Of a stretch of 64,000 bases of DNA, positions 19,801 through 26,544 are shown piece by piece. Position numbers and translations under genes: made by a program. Numbering within the stretch: the stretch's first letter is position 1; every line of letters starts with the position of its first letter. Source of the stretch: Saprospiraceae bacterium. Lineage in GTDB: Bacteria > Bacteroidota > Bacteroidia > Chitinophagales > Saprospiraceae. The notes beneath the pieces were generated by a model. That model worked only from the letters and a program-made list of their open reading frames with translations, had not been told where the DNA came from and did not search any database. The DNA is taken from NCBI GenBank assembly GCA_019187225.1, contig JABAQQ010000026.1, forward strand, positions 62,001 through 126,000, in the 5' to 3' direction.

Positions 19801-21936
19801 GTGCTCGATACCGCCGTTACAGCACTCGACGCAGCGATTTGCGACGGAGAAACATACAGTGTCGGCGGTCAACTATTTGGCAGCGCGGGCACGTATGTGG
19901 TGGCGCTGAGCGCTGCCAACGGCTGCGACAGCGTCGTTACCCTGAATCTCGTCGTTTACCCTGTTTACCAGGAGAGCCAGCAAGCCTCCATTTGCCAGGG
20001 CGACAGTTTGTTCGCAGGGGGAGCATTCCAGTATTTGCCCGGCACGTACACCGACACGTTGCAATCCATAATTGGTTGCGACAGCATTATCATCACAACA
20101 CTGACGGTCAACAGTTTGCCAACGGTCGCGATCAATGCGCCGGCTGTGATCTGTCCCGGCAATCCGGTCAATATTTCCGCCGGCAATTTTGGCGCCTACC
20201 TGTGGTCGCCCGGCGGCGAGACGACTCCGGTGATCACCATCTCTCAAGCGGGTACTTACTCCGTCACCGTTACGGATATCAATGGCTGTTCTGCAACCGA
20301 TACGGTAAATATAGTGGAGGACTGCGATCCGCTGAATTCGGATTTTACCGTCAGCCAGGAAATCGCCTGTGTGCAACATCTGGTGTATTTCACCGACCAG
20401 TCTTCGTCGAACGCCACGAGCTGGTTCTGGGATTTCGGCAACGGCAATTTCAGCAATCAGCAAAACCCCTTCGACATTTACCCCGACACGGGCACCTTCA
20501 CGGTCACCCTCATCGCTTCCGACGGATTCAACTTCGATACCTCTTACCGCCAGATTTATGTGTATCCGCACGTGGTGGCGGATTTCACGTGGGCGGTACC
20601 CGACAGTTGCGAGTCGAACGTGGTGACTTATACCGATATTTCACAATCGCTGTACCCCATCGCTACCTGGAAATGGAATTTCGGCGACGGCAACTACAGC
20701 CCCGAACAAAACCCTGTAAATGAATACGCTGAATACGATATTGAAAACGTGGGACTCGTGATCATAGACATCTATGGTTGTGTGGATTCTATCAACTTAG
20801 ACGCGCCGGTGCTGAACTTTTCATCGCCGGGCGATATGGCCGACGCCGGCGAAGACTTGTTGCTTTGCCAACAGCCACCGGCAGTAAACCTGGCGGCCAC
20901 TCCATCAACTTTTCCCAATGTGACAGGCATGTGGTCGCAATCTTCCGCCCAGGCGCAGGCAGGGGTTGTCATTGTCAGCCCCAACGATCCCGGCACACAG
21001 GTGACAGGTCTGCAGACGGGCCACATTTACGAATTCACGTGGACGCTGAGCGCCAGCCCCTGCGGTGCCTATTCCTCCGACGTGGTTGTGGTTGACCTGA
21101 CGGCCGATTTCCTCGAACAGGCGGATGCAGGGGCGGATCAACATGTTTGTCCCCAGGAAACGGATGTGCTGCTCATGGCCAATCTGCCGGCCGGCACAAT
21201 GGGCGTGTGGACTACCGGCGGCGGCGCTTCTATCACATCGCCGCAAAGTGCAGATACGGAAGTGGACAACCTGTCGCCCGGGGAGAATATTTTCGTCTGG
21301 ACGATTTCCTCGAACGATTGCCCCGCCTATTCCTCCGACACGGTGGTGGTATCTGCATACAGCGAGTTGCGGGTGGTGAGCGACACCTTTTTCAATCTCG
21401 GTTCGCCACCCAATGTCCGCCTCGACTTGTTGGCCAACGACGTGGTGCCCAATTCGCCGCAAATCGGGGTTGACCTCATCACGACCCCTGCGCAGGGCAG
21501 CCTCAGCGCCAACAGCGACGGTAGTTACACGTTCACGGCGCCGGCTGATCTGACAGAAAATGTCCGGTTCACGTATGAGGTTTGTGTCAATGACTGTCTC
21601 GGCTGGTGTGAAAGCGCGGAAGTAACCTTGTTGGCCCAATTGCCGCCCGGGCCCCAGCCGCTGTTGTTGCCGCCGTCGAACGTCATCACACCCAACGGCG
21701 ACGGCACGGGCGACGCCGTGCTGATCCCCAACTTCGACCAGTTCCCCAACAGCATCGAATTCACCATCCTCAGCCGCTGGGGCGACGTGGTGTATCAGAC
21801 AAAAAATTACGACAACAACTGGCAGGGCACCAACGGCAGCGGCAAACCCTTGCCGGATGGAACTTACTACTACATCATTCGCGCAGGCGTACAGGATGAC
21901 CAGGTTTTGCACGGGACAATAACCATCATGCGATAA
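13864..21936 (+). CDS. Giant PKD/tandem-repeat surface protein with T9SS type B sorting domain
   Basis: A 2690-residue exported protein. A signal peptide (about residues 1-30) is followed by a parallel beta-helix start typical of Bacteroidota surface proteins (FEVTNVNDAGPGSLRQAI), then three PKD domains with the (W/F)DFGDG..ST.(Q/D)NP signature (about 285-555). Residues about 580-1680 hold eleven near-identical 85-residue repeats plus two divergent copies, each with DNSGN..D(M/L)(I/V).CPGGSA.LDA and YAWDNGLPATE. Eight repeats of about 51 residues (ICAGETYEAGG...NGCDST) span about 1680-2090. Further PKD domains and a cadherin-like segment precede the C-terminal CHU_C/type B sorting domain (NVITPNGDGTGD..., about 2600-2690). 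T9SS exports such proteins; the role is probably adhesion or gliding. Codon 13,864 gives the only sensible start. The PorP/SprF gene follows 71 bp downstream, a usual partner. Confidence 0.93.
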   Translation: MTKRKNRVLPLILLSVLVFACSGFPNQLLATTFEVTNVNDAGPGSLRQAIANANSNAGPDNIVFNIPGNAPYIISLQTLLPDLGGSLNADFTVIDGNTQPGVVLMPAGQLDFGLRIQASSCTVRGLEITGFETGIYIFGNYCNNIIENCTIHDNLLKGIDAQFSTNTQIRKNTMFCNGTDPGGDPLTPSSNAKMPPVITSATTTMISGTATYSAPSPGYSDNVVEIFTAGDPSCPDAGVQGKTFLAEAIVNPNGTWSVSGNFPPGAALTATVTNPAICPIPCNLLADFDFDVVIGTEVDFTDLSTGGVPTSWLWDFGDGNTSTDQDPTHTFDDFGTYNVCLTVSFVDANGIVCENMYCMDIDLTCPLEADFDYYIDYSGQQQQNVLATVEFYDYSLGNPSFWFWDFGDGNTSTDQNPVHEYLENIFGQTIFTVCLTVSDVINGVYCENTICYDIDLTDYCADLVADFSHSPNTMNCEVQFSDNSSGNPTDWFWDFGDGETSTEQNPFHEFPGPLGNYYVCLTVYKTVNGQSCEDFICKNVYIDCSSFKNNALANKGTGFPALPPANAVTSDFSPVACVNFLAAITATDNSGNPNDMILCPGGSANLDADPLGGVSPYTYSWDNGLPATEMQTVSPGATTTYNVTVTDVNGCQAVAAKTITVNPALTVSIAETDNSGNPDDMIICPGGSANLDADPLGGTSPYTYTWDNGLPATEMQTVSPGTTTTYNVTVTDVNGCQTSAAKTITVNPAMSASIAETDNSGNPDDMILCPGGSANLDADPVGGAGSNLYAWDNGLPATEIQTVSPVTTTTYHVTVTDFNGCEASASMTVTVNPVLTASITETDNSGNPDDMIICPGGSASLDADPLGGASPYSYAWDNGLPATEMETVSPVATTTYNITVTDVNGCQAVAAKTITVNPTLTVSIAETDNSGNADDMIICPGGTADLDADPLGGVNPYTYAWDNGLSATEMQTVSPAATTTYNVTVTDINGCQAVAAKTIIENPALTATITETDNSGNADDMVICPGGSANLDADPLGGVSPYTYVWDNGLPATEMQTVSPASTTTYNMTVTDVNGCQAIATKTITVNPALTVSVAATENSGNPNDLVICPGGSANLDADPSGGTSPYSYVWDNGLPPTEIHTVFPLVTTTYNVLVNDFNGCTAFAGKTITVSPVLSATITETDNSGNPNDMIICPGGSAGLDADPIGGISPYTYTWDNGLPPTETQVVSPAATTTYNVSVKDFNGCQAFTSKIITVNPSLTVAIAEMDNSGNADDMVLCPGGSADLDAEPSGGASPYAYAWDNGLPATETHTVSPVVTTTYNVTVTDFNGCEAFAGMPVTVNPALSAAIAETDNSGNADDMIICPGGSAELDANPAGGVTPYSYAWDNGLPATELQTVSPGVTTTYNVTVADFNGCVASASMTVTVNPALSAAIAETDNSGNADDMILCPGGSANLDADPAGGVGPYAYAWDNGLPATEMQTVSPLATTTYNVTVTDANGCPVTGSKIIVVNPGPMPDITVTDNSGVTDNDGVLCSGDNATLNAGVFAAYLWSDMNTTQSITTSIAGTYFVTVTDAAGCQASDGATITVNPALIASITEIDNSGITDDLIICPGGTADLNADPGGGIGPYTYAWNNGLPTTEMQTVSPATTTTYNVTVTDVNACSSTVGLTLVVSNVYLINLDVAICLGSTYDFAGSTYDTSGVYTGFFTSVAGCDSTVILNLTVDDTIQNVLPIVICQGDSTLFDGSYYNTTGTYNASYVTMNGCDSTVILNLTVLDTFETTLNATICAGETYEAGGTEFDSTGFYTIVVSALNGCDSAILLNLIVLDTFETILSATICAGEAYEAGGASFDSTGIYTVIVPAVNGCDSTVILNLTVLDTFQTVLNATICAGETYGAGGVSFDSTGFYSVTVPAVNGCDSTITLNLTVLDTFATALTTAICAGDTYEAGGIEFSVTGVFTVIVPASNGCDSTIYLDLTVLDTAVTALDAAICDGETYSVGGQLFGSAGTYVVALSAANGCDSVVTLNLVVYPVYQESQQASICQGDSLFAGGAFQYLPGTYTDTLQSIIGCDSIIITTLTVNSLPTVAINAPAVICPGNPVNISAGNFGAYLWSPGGETTPVITISQAGTYSVTVTDINGCSATDTVNIVEDCDPLNSDFTVSQEIACVQHLVYFTDQSSSNATSWFWDFGNGNFSNQQNPFDIYPDTGTFTVTLIASDGFNFDTSYRQIYVYPHVVADFTWAVPDSCESNVVTYTDISQSLYPIATWKWNFGDGNYSPEQNPVNEYAEYDIENVGLVIIDIYGCVDSINLDAPVLNFSSPGDMADAGEDLLLCQQPPAVNLAATPSTFPNVTGMWSQSSAQAQAGVVIVSPNDPGTQVTGLQTGHIYEFTWTLSASPCGAYSSDVVVVDLTADFLEQADAGADQHVCPQETDVLLMANLPAGTMGVWTTGGGASITSPQSADTEVDNLSPGENIFVWTISSNDCPAYSSDTVVVSAYSELRVVSDTFFNLGSPPNVRLDLLANDVVPNSPQIGVDLITTPAQGSLSANSDGSYTFTAPADLTENVRFTYEVCVNDCLGWCESAEVTLLAQLPPGPQPLLLPPSNVITPNGDGTGDAVLIPNFDQFPNSIEFTILSRWGDVVYQTKNYDNNWQGTNGSGKPLPDGTYYYIIRAGVQDDQVLHGTITIMR
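15610..18415 (+). repeat. Tandem 255-bp repeat array inside the giant adhesin gene
   Basis: Eleven consecutive copies with a 255-bp period (85 codons). I measured the period from the GACAA(C/T)TC(C/A/G)GG landmarks at 15,625, 15,880, 16,135 and 16,390. Two divergent copies follow to about 18,890. The copies differ by scattered substitutions, so the array can be aligned, but it is a likely site for recombinational copy-number change and for short-read misassembly. Confidence 0.9.
18890..20120 (+). repeat. Tandem ~153-bp repeat array inside the giant adhesin gene
   Basis: Eight copies of a unit of about 51 codons. The central copies have an exact 153-bp period: the GACGAT(C/T) landmarks are at 19,221, 19,374 and 19,527. 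Each copy encodes ICAGE.Y.AGG.....G.Y...V....GCDS. The outer copies are more divergent, a pattern consistent with expansion from the centre. Confidence 0.85.
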
Positions 21937-22007
21937 ATACCGGCGAAATGAAAACTTGTAAGTCCGTCTCCATCCCTGAACTTCTCAACCAAAAAAATAG
22001 AACAGCC

Positions 22008-22952
22008 ATGTCAAAAAATATTACCATTTTCATACTGGGCGGCTTGTTTTGCACAGGCCTGAGGGCACAACAATTGCCCATTTTTAACCAATACACCGAA
22101 CTTCAAACCTACCTCAATCCGGCAGGTGTCCCTATTGATTACCTGCAATACCAGCAACCGCTGGTAGCAGGGATCAGTTTCCGGCGGCAATGGGTCAACA
22201 TCAAGGATGCGCCCACGACCGGGATTGCTCATTTCAATTGGGTGCGGGAAGACGCCAACCCGTCCGTTTTCGGCGGTTTGATCGTGAACGACCAGACCGG
22301 GCCCACCGGAACTACCGGCCTTTATGCCCGTTATTCCTACCAGATCCGCCCCTCTATGCGCGAAAACCTGTTGATTGGCATCGGTTTGAGCGCCGGCATC
22401 GTGCAGCATCGGGCCCGCGCCGCCGAATTGCAATTCGACGCCAACGACCTTTTAGCGGGCGTCCGGCAGGGTAAATTCCTGCCCGACGTGGGCATGGGCG
22501 TCAATATTGTGTATTACCCGGAAAAAGGGAGGAAGTATTATGCCGGTCTTTCCATGCCGCAGATGAAAGGCATCCGTGCAAAATTCAAAGGCGTTGACGG
22601 CGATGAATTGGCCATCGAACAAGCGGCGCATATTTATCTTAACGGCGGCGTCATTTTCCCATCCGGCCAGCAGGGATTTATCGAGCCTTCCTTCTGGCTT
22701 AAATACGCGCCCAACATTCCACTGCACCTCAACCTGAACATCCGCCAGAAATTCGCCAATAATTTCTGGATCGGCGCGGGGTATTCGACTTCCAATGCCA
22801 TTCACGTCGAAACCGGCATTATCCTCACGGACCTGCTGCGCCTCGAATCGTCGCTCATGCGGATAGGGTATAGTTTCGACTATAACATTTCCAGTTATGG
22901 CGGAACGTTCGGCACGAGTCACGAACTGACGGTGAGCTATGCGTGGAATTGA
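22008..22952 (+). CDS. PorP/SprF family type IX secretion membrane protein
   Basis: A 314-residue protein from the ATG at 22,008 (MSKNITIFILGGLFCTGLRAQQ, signal peptide); the longer frame from 21,948 adds 20 residues without signal character. The start of the mature part, LPIFNQYTELQTYLNPAG, is the family hallmark, followed by a beta-barrel-like pattern ending in (S)YGGTFGTSHELTVSYAW. PorP/SprF proteins are outer-membrane partners of T9SS type B cargo; several paralogues usually sit directly beside the gene of a giant CHU_C-domain protein, as here. It probably anchors or aids secretion of the 2690-residue protein upstream. It is the last gene of the plus-strand run. Confidence 0.92.
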   Translation: MSKNITIFILGGLFCTGLRAQQLPIFNQYTELQTYLNPAGVPIDYLQYQQPLVAGISFRRQWVNIKDAPTTGIAHFNWVREDANPSVFGGLIVNDQTGPTGTTGLYARYSYQIRPSMRENLLIGIGLSAGIVQHRARAAELQFDANDLLAGVRQGKFLPDVGMGVNIVYYPEKGRKYYAGLSMPQMKGIRAKFKGVDGDELAIEQAAHIYLNGGVIFPSGQQGFIEPSFWLKYAPNIPLHLNLNIRQKFANNFWIGAGYSTSNAIHVETGIILTDLLRLESSLMRIGYSFDYNISSYGGTFGTSHELTVSYAWN

Positions 22953-23101
22953 ACGGCCCCGAAGGCCACCGGGCTGGTGTATGAAAATCCCGATTCCAAA
23001 AAATGCAGACACGCCCTCGACATAGCCTTACTCCCAAAAGGAGCGGGATAAGCGTTCCAATCCCAATATGGCCGAGCCTCGGCTGTGCATTTTTGAATAC
23101 G

Positions 23102-23202
23102 CTACGTTTGTCATCCTGACGGGAACCGTCCGATCTAAGGGCGGGTAAACACTGACTTTCCACTCGTAGAGCGGACAGTTCCCGTCAGGATGACAAACGT
23201 AG
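23102..23202. repeat. 31-bp inverted repeat with 39-bp spacer
   Basis: The arm at 23,102-23,132 (CTACGTTTGTCATCCTGACG...) and the arm at 23,172-23,202 are reverse complements with one mismatch. It lies between converging genes, so an RNA hairpin could act as a bidirectional terminator, but there is no T-run. The length and purity of the arms fit a palindromic interspersed repeat better. Confidence 0.85.
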
Positions 23203-23244
23203 AGTACACAGAAATATGCATCGACAAGACTCGGCGGTAAAGGG

Positions 23245-23334
23245 ATTTCAATCTGGCCATGCACAGCCGAAACAAAAACAACAGTTGCCTACCTTTGCCC
23301 GCCTTTTTATTTCAATCTGGCTATGCACAGCTGA
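23245..23334. repeat. Direct repeat pair, 26 bp each, 64-bp period
   Basis: Copies at 23,245-23,270 and 23,309-23,334 share ATTTCAATCTGG(C/T)(C)ATGCACAGC(C/T)GA with two differences. A partial inverted copy (TCGGCTGTGCAT) lies at 23,079-23,090. Confidence 0.8.
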
Positions 23335-23359
23335 CGCCCGGCGGCAAAGGAATTATATG

Positions 23360-25519
23360 TCAATACTTCACCATCCCAGACACCTTCCCCAAAATCGCCT
23401 CCGCCAAACCCCGCACGTCGCTTTTTTTGCCTGTTACCTGAAATTCCCCTTGGGATTCTTTTCCCTTAAACAGCCGCCCGCGCACTTCCACTGCCTCGCC
23501 TTTGATGGCATAGCGGCCTTTCATGGAATAGCCGTTTTCGTATTCCTTCACATCCACAAAAATGAGTTGGGCCTGTGCGCCGTTTGCCGTAATCTCCCGG
23601 AAATAATTTTCCAAAGCGTCTGTCAGCCTTAGCACGTCGTCGAAAGATTCTTCATCCTGAAACACGTTGCGGATAAACACCGGTTTTACTTGTGCCACCG
23701 GGATTTTCACTTGCTCGTTCACGATGCCGATGTCGAAACTCGCCCCGCCCGTCGGGAAAGCCAACACGGGCGTCTGCACCCCGCCGATGCCCTTGGCAAG
23801 TTCCGGCACTTTGTCGCGGGAATACTGGAATAGCGTCATCACATCCACCCGCTTGCCCTCCGTGAGCGCCAGCCCGCTCATGCCCTGTAACAGGCTGTAT
23901 GTCAGCAATCCCTGTCCGTACTGGCTGGCTTCGTAACTCACCTTGTCCGCTGCCGAGCCGGTGAGGATAAACATCCCGGTGCGGTCTTTCATGCGGTCAA
24001 GCGCGCGGATTTGAGAAGGGTCGAGATTTTTCTGGGCAATCGTGGCGAGCGATTCCACCACTTTGCCCGCGTTGCAGGCGTCGAGTATCATCACCTGTTT
24101 TCGGGCGGGGATGGCCGTGAGCCACTGGGTGAACTCGTTGGAAGAGATGGTGTAGTTGTCGCGCACGACCGGGTCGCTGAGGTCTTCGCTTCCGATGTCT
24201 TTGGTGAGGTAGTAGAACTGTTCCTTTTCCGCCGGGCCGTAGGCGAGGCCGTGACCGGAGAAAAAGACCACCAGCACGTCTTGCGGCTGCGCCTGGGCGG
24301 CGATGTCGGAGAAGGCTTTTTGGATGTTGGTTTTGCTCGATGCCTCGCCGCTGCCGGTCGTGGACAACAGATGTACCTGCGTTCGGTCGCTGCCAAACAG
24401 GGCGCTGCCGGTTTGACGGAATGCTTTCGCCATGGCTTCAGCATCTAAGTCTGCGAAGCGCAGGTCGAGGCGCTCGCCGGCGTAGTTGGAGGTGCCGACG
24501 ACGAGGGCGAACATACGGGGGATGGTTTTGGCTGTACCGGCGGGTTTACCCGCCGAAGTTGCGTAGGCAGGCATGTAGTCCAATTCGAAAGCCTGACTTT
24601 TCAGCCAGCCCTCGGCATTATAGACCCTGAGCGCGAGGGTATTAGTCGTATCAGTTCGATAGTATTTTGCAAAAGCATTCAGGCCGAGGTTCAGACTTTT
24701 CAATCGCTTGGGATTAATGTCTTCCTGCACTTCTTTGCCATTGATGAACAGGCTGAGTTTACCCTGGCCGCCAGAGCGTTCGGTCAGCGTGATGTTCAGC
24801 CTGTCTTTTTCGATGCTGGCGTTTATTTCAGGATGCAAGGCCACCTCGGTGAAAGCGCTGACGTTGCGCAGTTCGCCTTTATCGAAGCCCATGACTTTGG
24901 CGAGCAAGCCGGGTTCGTAGTAGCGCTCTTTGAGCTGGTCGAGTTCGATGACGTCGAGGCCGACGACGTAGTGCATGAGTTTCATGGCGCCGGGGGAGGC
25001 GTCGAAGAGGCCGGAGGGGGAGGTGACGACCCAGTCGGTGGAGTCGATGGCGATTAAAGTGGCGAGTTCCTGGCCGGTGGCGGTGGACCAGAGTTTGGTG
25101 GTGTTGTCTTCGCTACCAGTTAGGACATACTTACCGTCGGGTGAAAATGACACAACATTAACAAAATGCACATGACCTCTCAAGGTATGCAATTCTGACC
25201 CTTGCAAGTCCCATAGCTTTGCCGTATTGTCCCAACTGCCTGTTATTATCTTTTTATTGTCAGGCGAAAATGCCACGGATGTAACAATAGACGTATGGCT
25301 TGTGAACGTCTGTAACACCTGTCCAGACAAGTCCCAGAGTTTGGCTGTATTATCTGCACTACCTGTTAAGATCAACTGGCCATTTGTAGAAAAAGTAACA
25401 GATTGGACTGAAGAATTGTGACCTTTAAATGATTGAATTTGGTGGCCCATCAAATTCAATAGTTTAGCGGTGCGATAATCTCCTACTGTCAGAATATATT
25501 TCCCATATATATTTACCAT
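23360..25519 (-). CDS. WD40-caspase-like protease, C-terminal fragment of a frameshifted gene
   Basis: The larger part (719 residues as read from the ATG at 25,519) of a gene whose N-terminus is encoded in another frame at 25,464-25,775. It holds about four WD40 repeats, a linker domain and a caspase-like domain with His423 in FSGHGLAYG and Cys482 in DACNAGKV, both as in active members. It is clearly paralogous to the gene at 1017-4541 over the whole C-terminal 550 residues (shared DRMKDRTGMFILTGSAADK and GIGG(V/I)QTPVLAFP), with far fewer WD40 blades (about five against fourteen). As it stands it lacks the signal peptide. Either the gene is newly broken, the two frames are joined by frameshifting, or the assembly has an error. 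The intact downstream frame argues that any break is recent. Confidence 0.85.
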   Translation of the reverse strand: MVNIYGKYILTVGDYRTAKLLNLMGHQIQSFKGHNSSVQSVTFSTNGQLILTGSADNTAKLWDLSGQVLQTFTSHTSIVTSVAFSPDNKKIITGSWDNTAKLWDLQGSELHTLRGHVHFVNVVSFSPDGKYVLTGSEDNTTKLWSTATGQELATLIAIDSTDWVVTSPSGLFDASPGAMKLMHYVVGLDVIELDQLKERYYEPGLLAKVMGFDKGELRNVSAFTEVALHPEINASIEKDRLNITLTERSGGQGKLSLFINGKEVQEDINPKRLKSLNLGLNAFAKYYRTDTTNTLALRVYNAEGWLKSQAFELDYMPAYATSAGKPAGTAKTIPRMFALVVGTSNYAGERLDLRFADLDAEAMAKAFRQTGSALFGSDRTQVHLLSTTGSGEASSKTNIQKAFSDIAAQAQPQDVLVVFFSGHGLAYGPAEKEQFYYLTKDIGSEDLSDPVVRDNYTISSNEFTQWLTAIPARKQVMILDACNAGKVVESLATIAQKNLDPSQIRALDRMKDRTGMFILTGSAADKVSYEASQYGQGLLTYSLLQGMSGLALTEGKRVDVMTLFQYSRDKVPELAKGIGGVQTPVLAFPTGGASFDIGIVNEQVKIPVAQVKPVFIRNVFQDEESFDDVLRLTDALENYFREITANGAQAQLIFVDVKEYENGYSMKGRYAIKGEAVEVRGRLFKGKESQGEFQVTGKKSDVRGLAEAILGKVSGMVKY

Positions 25520-25775
25520 CAGGTGAGAAGGTCACTGAACTTACGCTAGCAATGTGGCCCTTAAAGGTTTGAATCTCACGGCCTGTTTTTATTTCCCACA
25601 ACTTTGCCGTGTGGTCAGAACCTCCTGTCAAAATATACATACCATTGGGTGAAAAGGCTACAGAACTGATACCCGCTGTATGTCCAATCGGCACCACCAA
25701 CCTTGGTGCCTGCCCCCGCAACCCAGCCAATCCAACAACCAAAAAGAGAAAAGAAAGGACTGTTTTCATCGGCAT
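25464..25775 (-). CDS. WD40-caspase-like protease, N-terminal fragment of a frameshifted gene
   Basis: A 103-residue frame carrying the signal peptide (MKTVLSFLFLVVGLAGLRGQ, best start at 25,769, alternative at 25,775), one complete WD40 repeat (VAFSPNGMYILTGGSDHTAKLW) and the beginning of a second (VTFSPDGKY). Reading then runs into about 14 out-of-frame residues and a stop. The same repeat continues in the downstream frame as GKYILTVGDYRTAKL. At the junction the motif AAATATAT occurs twice, 13 bp apart (about 25,490-25,512), so a 13-bp duplication explains the frameshift exactly. Together with 23,360-25,519 it would make a secreted protein of roughly 800 residues. Confidence 0.8.
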   Translation of the reverse strand: MPMKTVLSFLFLVVGLAGLRGQAPRLVVPIGHTAGISSVAFSPNGMYILTGGSDHTAKLWEIKTGREIQTFKGHIASVSSVTFSPDGKYIWEIYSDSRRLSHR

Positions 25776-25853
25776 CGAAAAATGTTGAAATCAAGGAGAG
25801 TGTGCGGGTAAAGTTATTTTCTATTTTGGGAAAATAAGACTAAAACTTGGAGT

Positions 25854-25920
25854 AGGTGTGGCATGACGGCTTTTGAAATCAATGGATAAGCGAAATCCCC
25901 AAAGCCGTCATGCCACACCT
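25854..25920. repeat. Perfect 20-bp inverted repeat
   Basis: Arms at 25,854-25,873 (AGGTGTGGCATGACGGCTTT) and 25,901-25,920 are exact reverse complements separated by 27 bp. They lie between the divergent starts of the WD40-caspase gene (25,775) and the gene at 26,001. A terminator is unlikely in that position; the repeat could be a regulatory site or a small palindromic element. Confidence 0.85.
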
Positions 25921-26000
25921 TAACACCTAAGTGCACGTTTTTTATCCCGTTCCTGTGTAAATCGGGATTTCCATGTAGGTTTGTACTGAATTCGAGTGAT

Positions 26001-26321
26001 ATGCCCACGTTTACCTTCATAACCGACTATCGGGGCGGGACCTACATCTGCCAAAAAGCGGCTGCAGACCTGCGGACTGCTTGTTTTTTGTGGAAAAATG
26101 AAATAGTATCGGGAAGATATGTCCAGCATCTGGATATCGAGGCTTTTTCCAAAGCCTTTGATGCCGATATCGATGAACTGCCACCGCTGCCGATTGACGA
26201 GGTTTCCAATGTCTGGTTGTTTCATCTCATGTTCGGCAGATACATGCTCGATTTGCATATTGTGCAAACTGAAACTGCTGCTTCAAAGGTCAGGGCGAAA
26301 ACGATGGGAGCGGTAGCCTGA
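26001..26321 (+). CDS. Small conserved-looking hypothetical protein
   Basis: A 106-residue protein with no signal peptide or membrane segment. It begins MPTFTFITDYRGGTYICQ, has an Asp/Pro-rich middle (DADIDELPPLPIDEV) and ends in a helix-rich part. I do not recognise the family. The balanced composition and absence of low complexity support a real gene; no other long frame competes on either strand. It lies 223 bp upstream of the SIR2/TIR-STAND pair on the same strand, but the hairpins between them make co-transcription uncertain. Confidence 0.6.
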   Translation: MPTFTFITDYRGGTYICQKAAADLRTACFLWKNEIVSGRYVQHLDIEAFSKAFDADIDELPPLPIDEVSNVWLFHLMFGRYMLDLHIVQTETAASKVRAKTMGAVA

Positions 26322-26347
26322 CAACTCATTTTGTTAAGGAGGGAAGT

Positions 26348-26497
26348 CAACTGTCCGAAAAAATCGGACAGTTGAAAATGTGCGCCGAAGACGGCAGAAA
26401 GGGAAACAAGCAGTTATCCGAAAAAATCGGACAACTTAAAAATTACCAAGCTCACCACAGCGGACAGAGAACCGTCCCAATTTTTGGGACAGTTCTC
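26348..26497 (+). repeat. Cluster of three short hairpins
   Basis: Three palindromes lie in a row: 26,348-26,374 (11-bp perfect stem CAACTGTCCGA, AAAAA loop), 26,412-26,436 (10-bp stem, one mismatch, same loop) and 26,467-26,497 (stem GAGAAC.GTCCCA, one mismatch). The first two are also in one open plus-strand frame and both encode QLSEKIGQL. The frame runs to a stop at 26,540-26,542, three bases before the ATG of the next gene. They could form a leader/attenuator structure for the operon that starts at 26,545, or be remains of an element. Confidence 0.7.
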
Positions 26498-26544
26498 TAC
26501 CAGTTTCCTACTTTTGGCCTTCAAGACCTAAGCCCTTCTTAACA

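Larger units (their letters stand above)
22953..23359. other. Intergenic region with inverted and direct repeats, no gene seen
   Basis: The 407 bp between the convergent PorP/SprF gene and second WD40-caspase gene hold no convincing coding sequence. They contain a 31-bp inverted repeat (23,102-23,132 with 23,172-23,202) and a 26-bp direct repeat (23,245-23,270 and 23,309-23,334). The core of the direct repeat also occurs inverted at 23,079-23,090. The stacked repeats suggest a short interspersed element or its remains. Confidence 0.7.

Noticed and set aside
15610-20120. Regular repeats considered as a CRISPR array
   Set aside because: The repeats are 255 and 153 bp, coding and in frame, with no spacer/repeat alternation.
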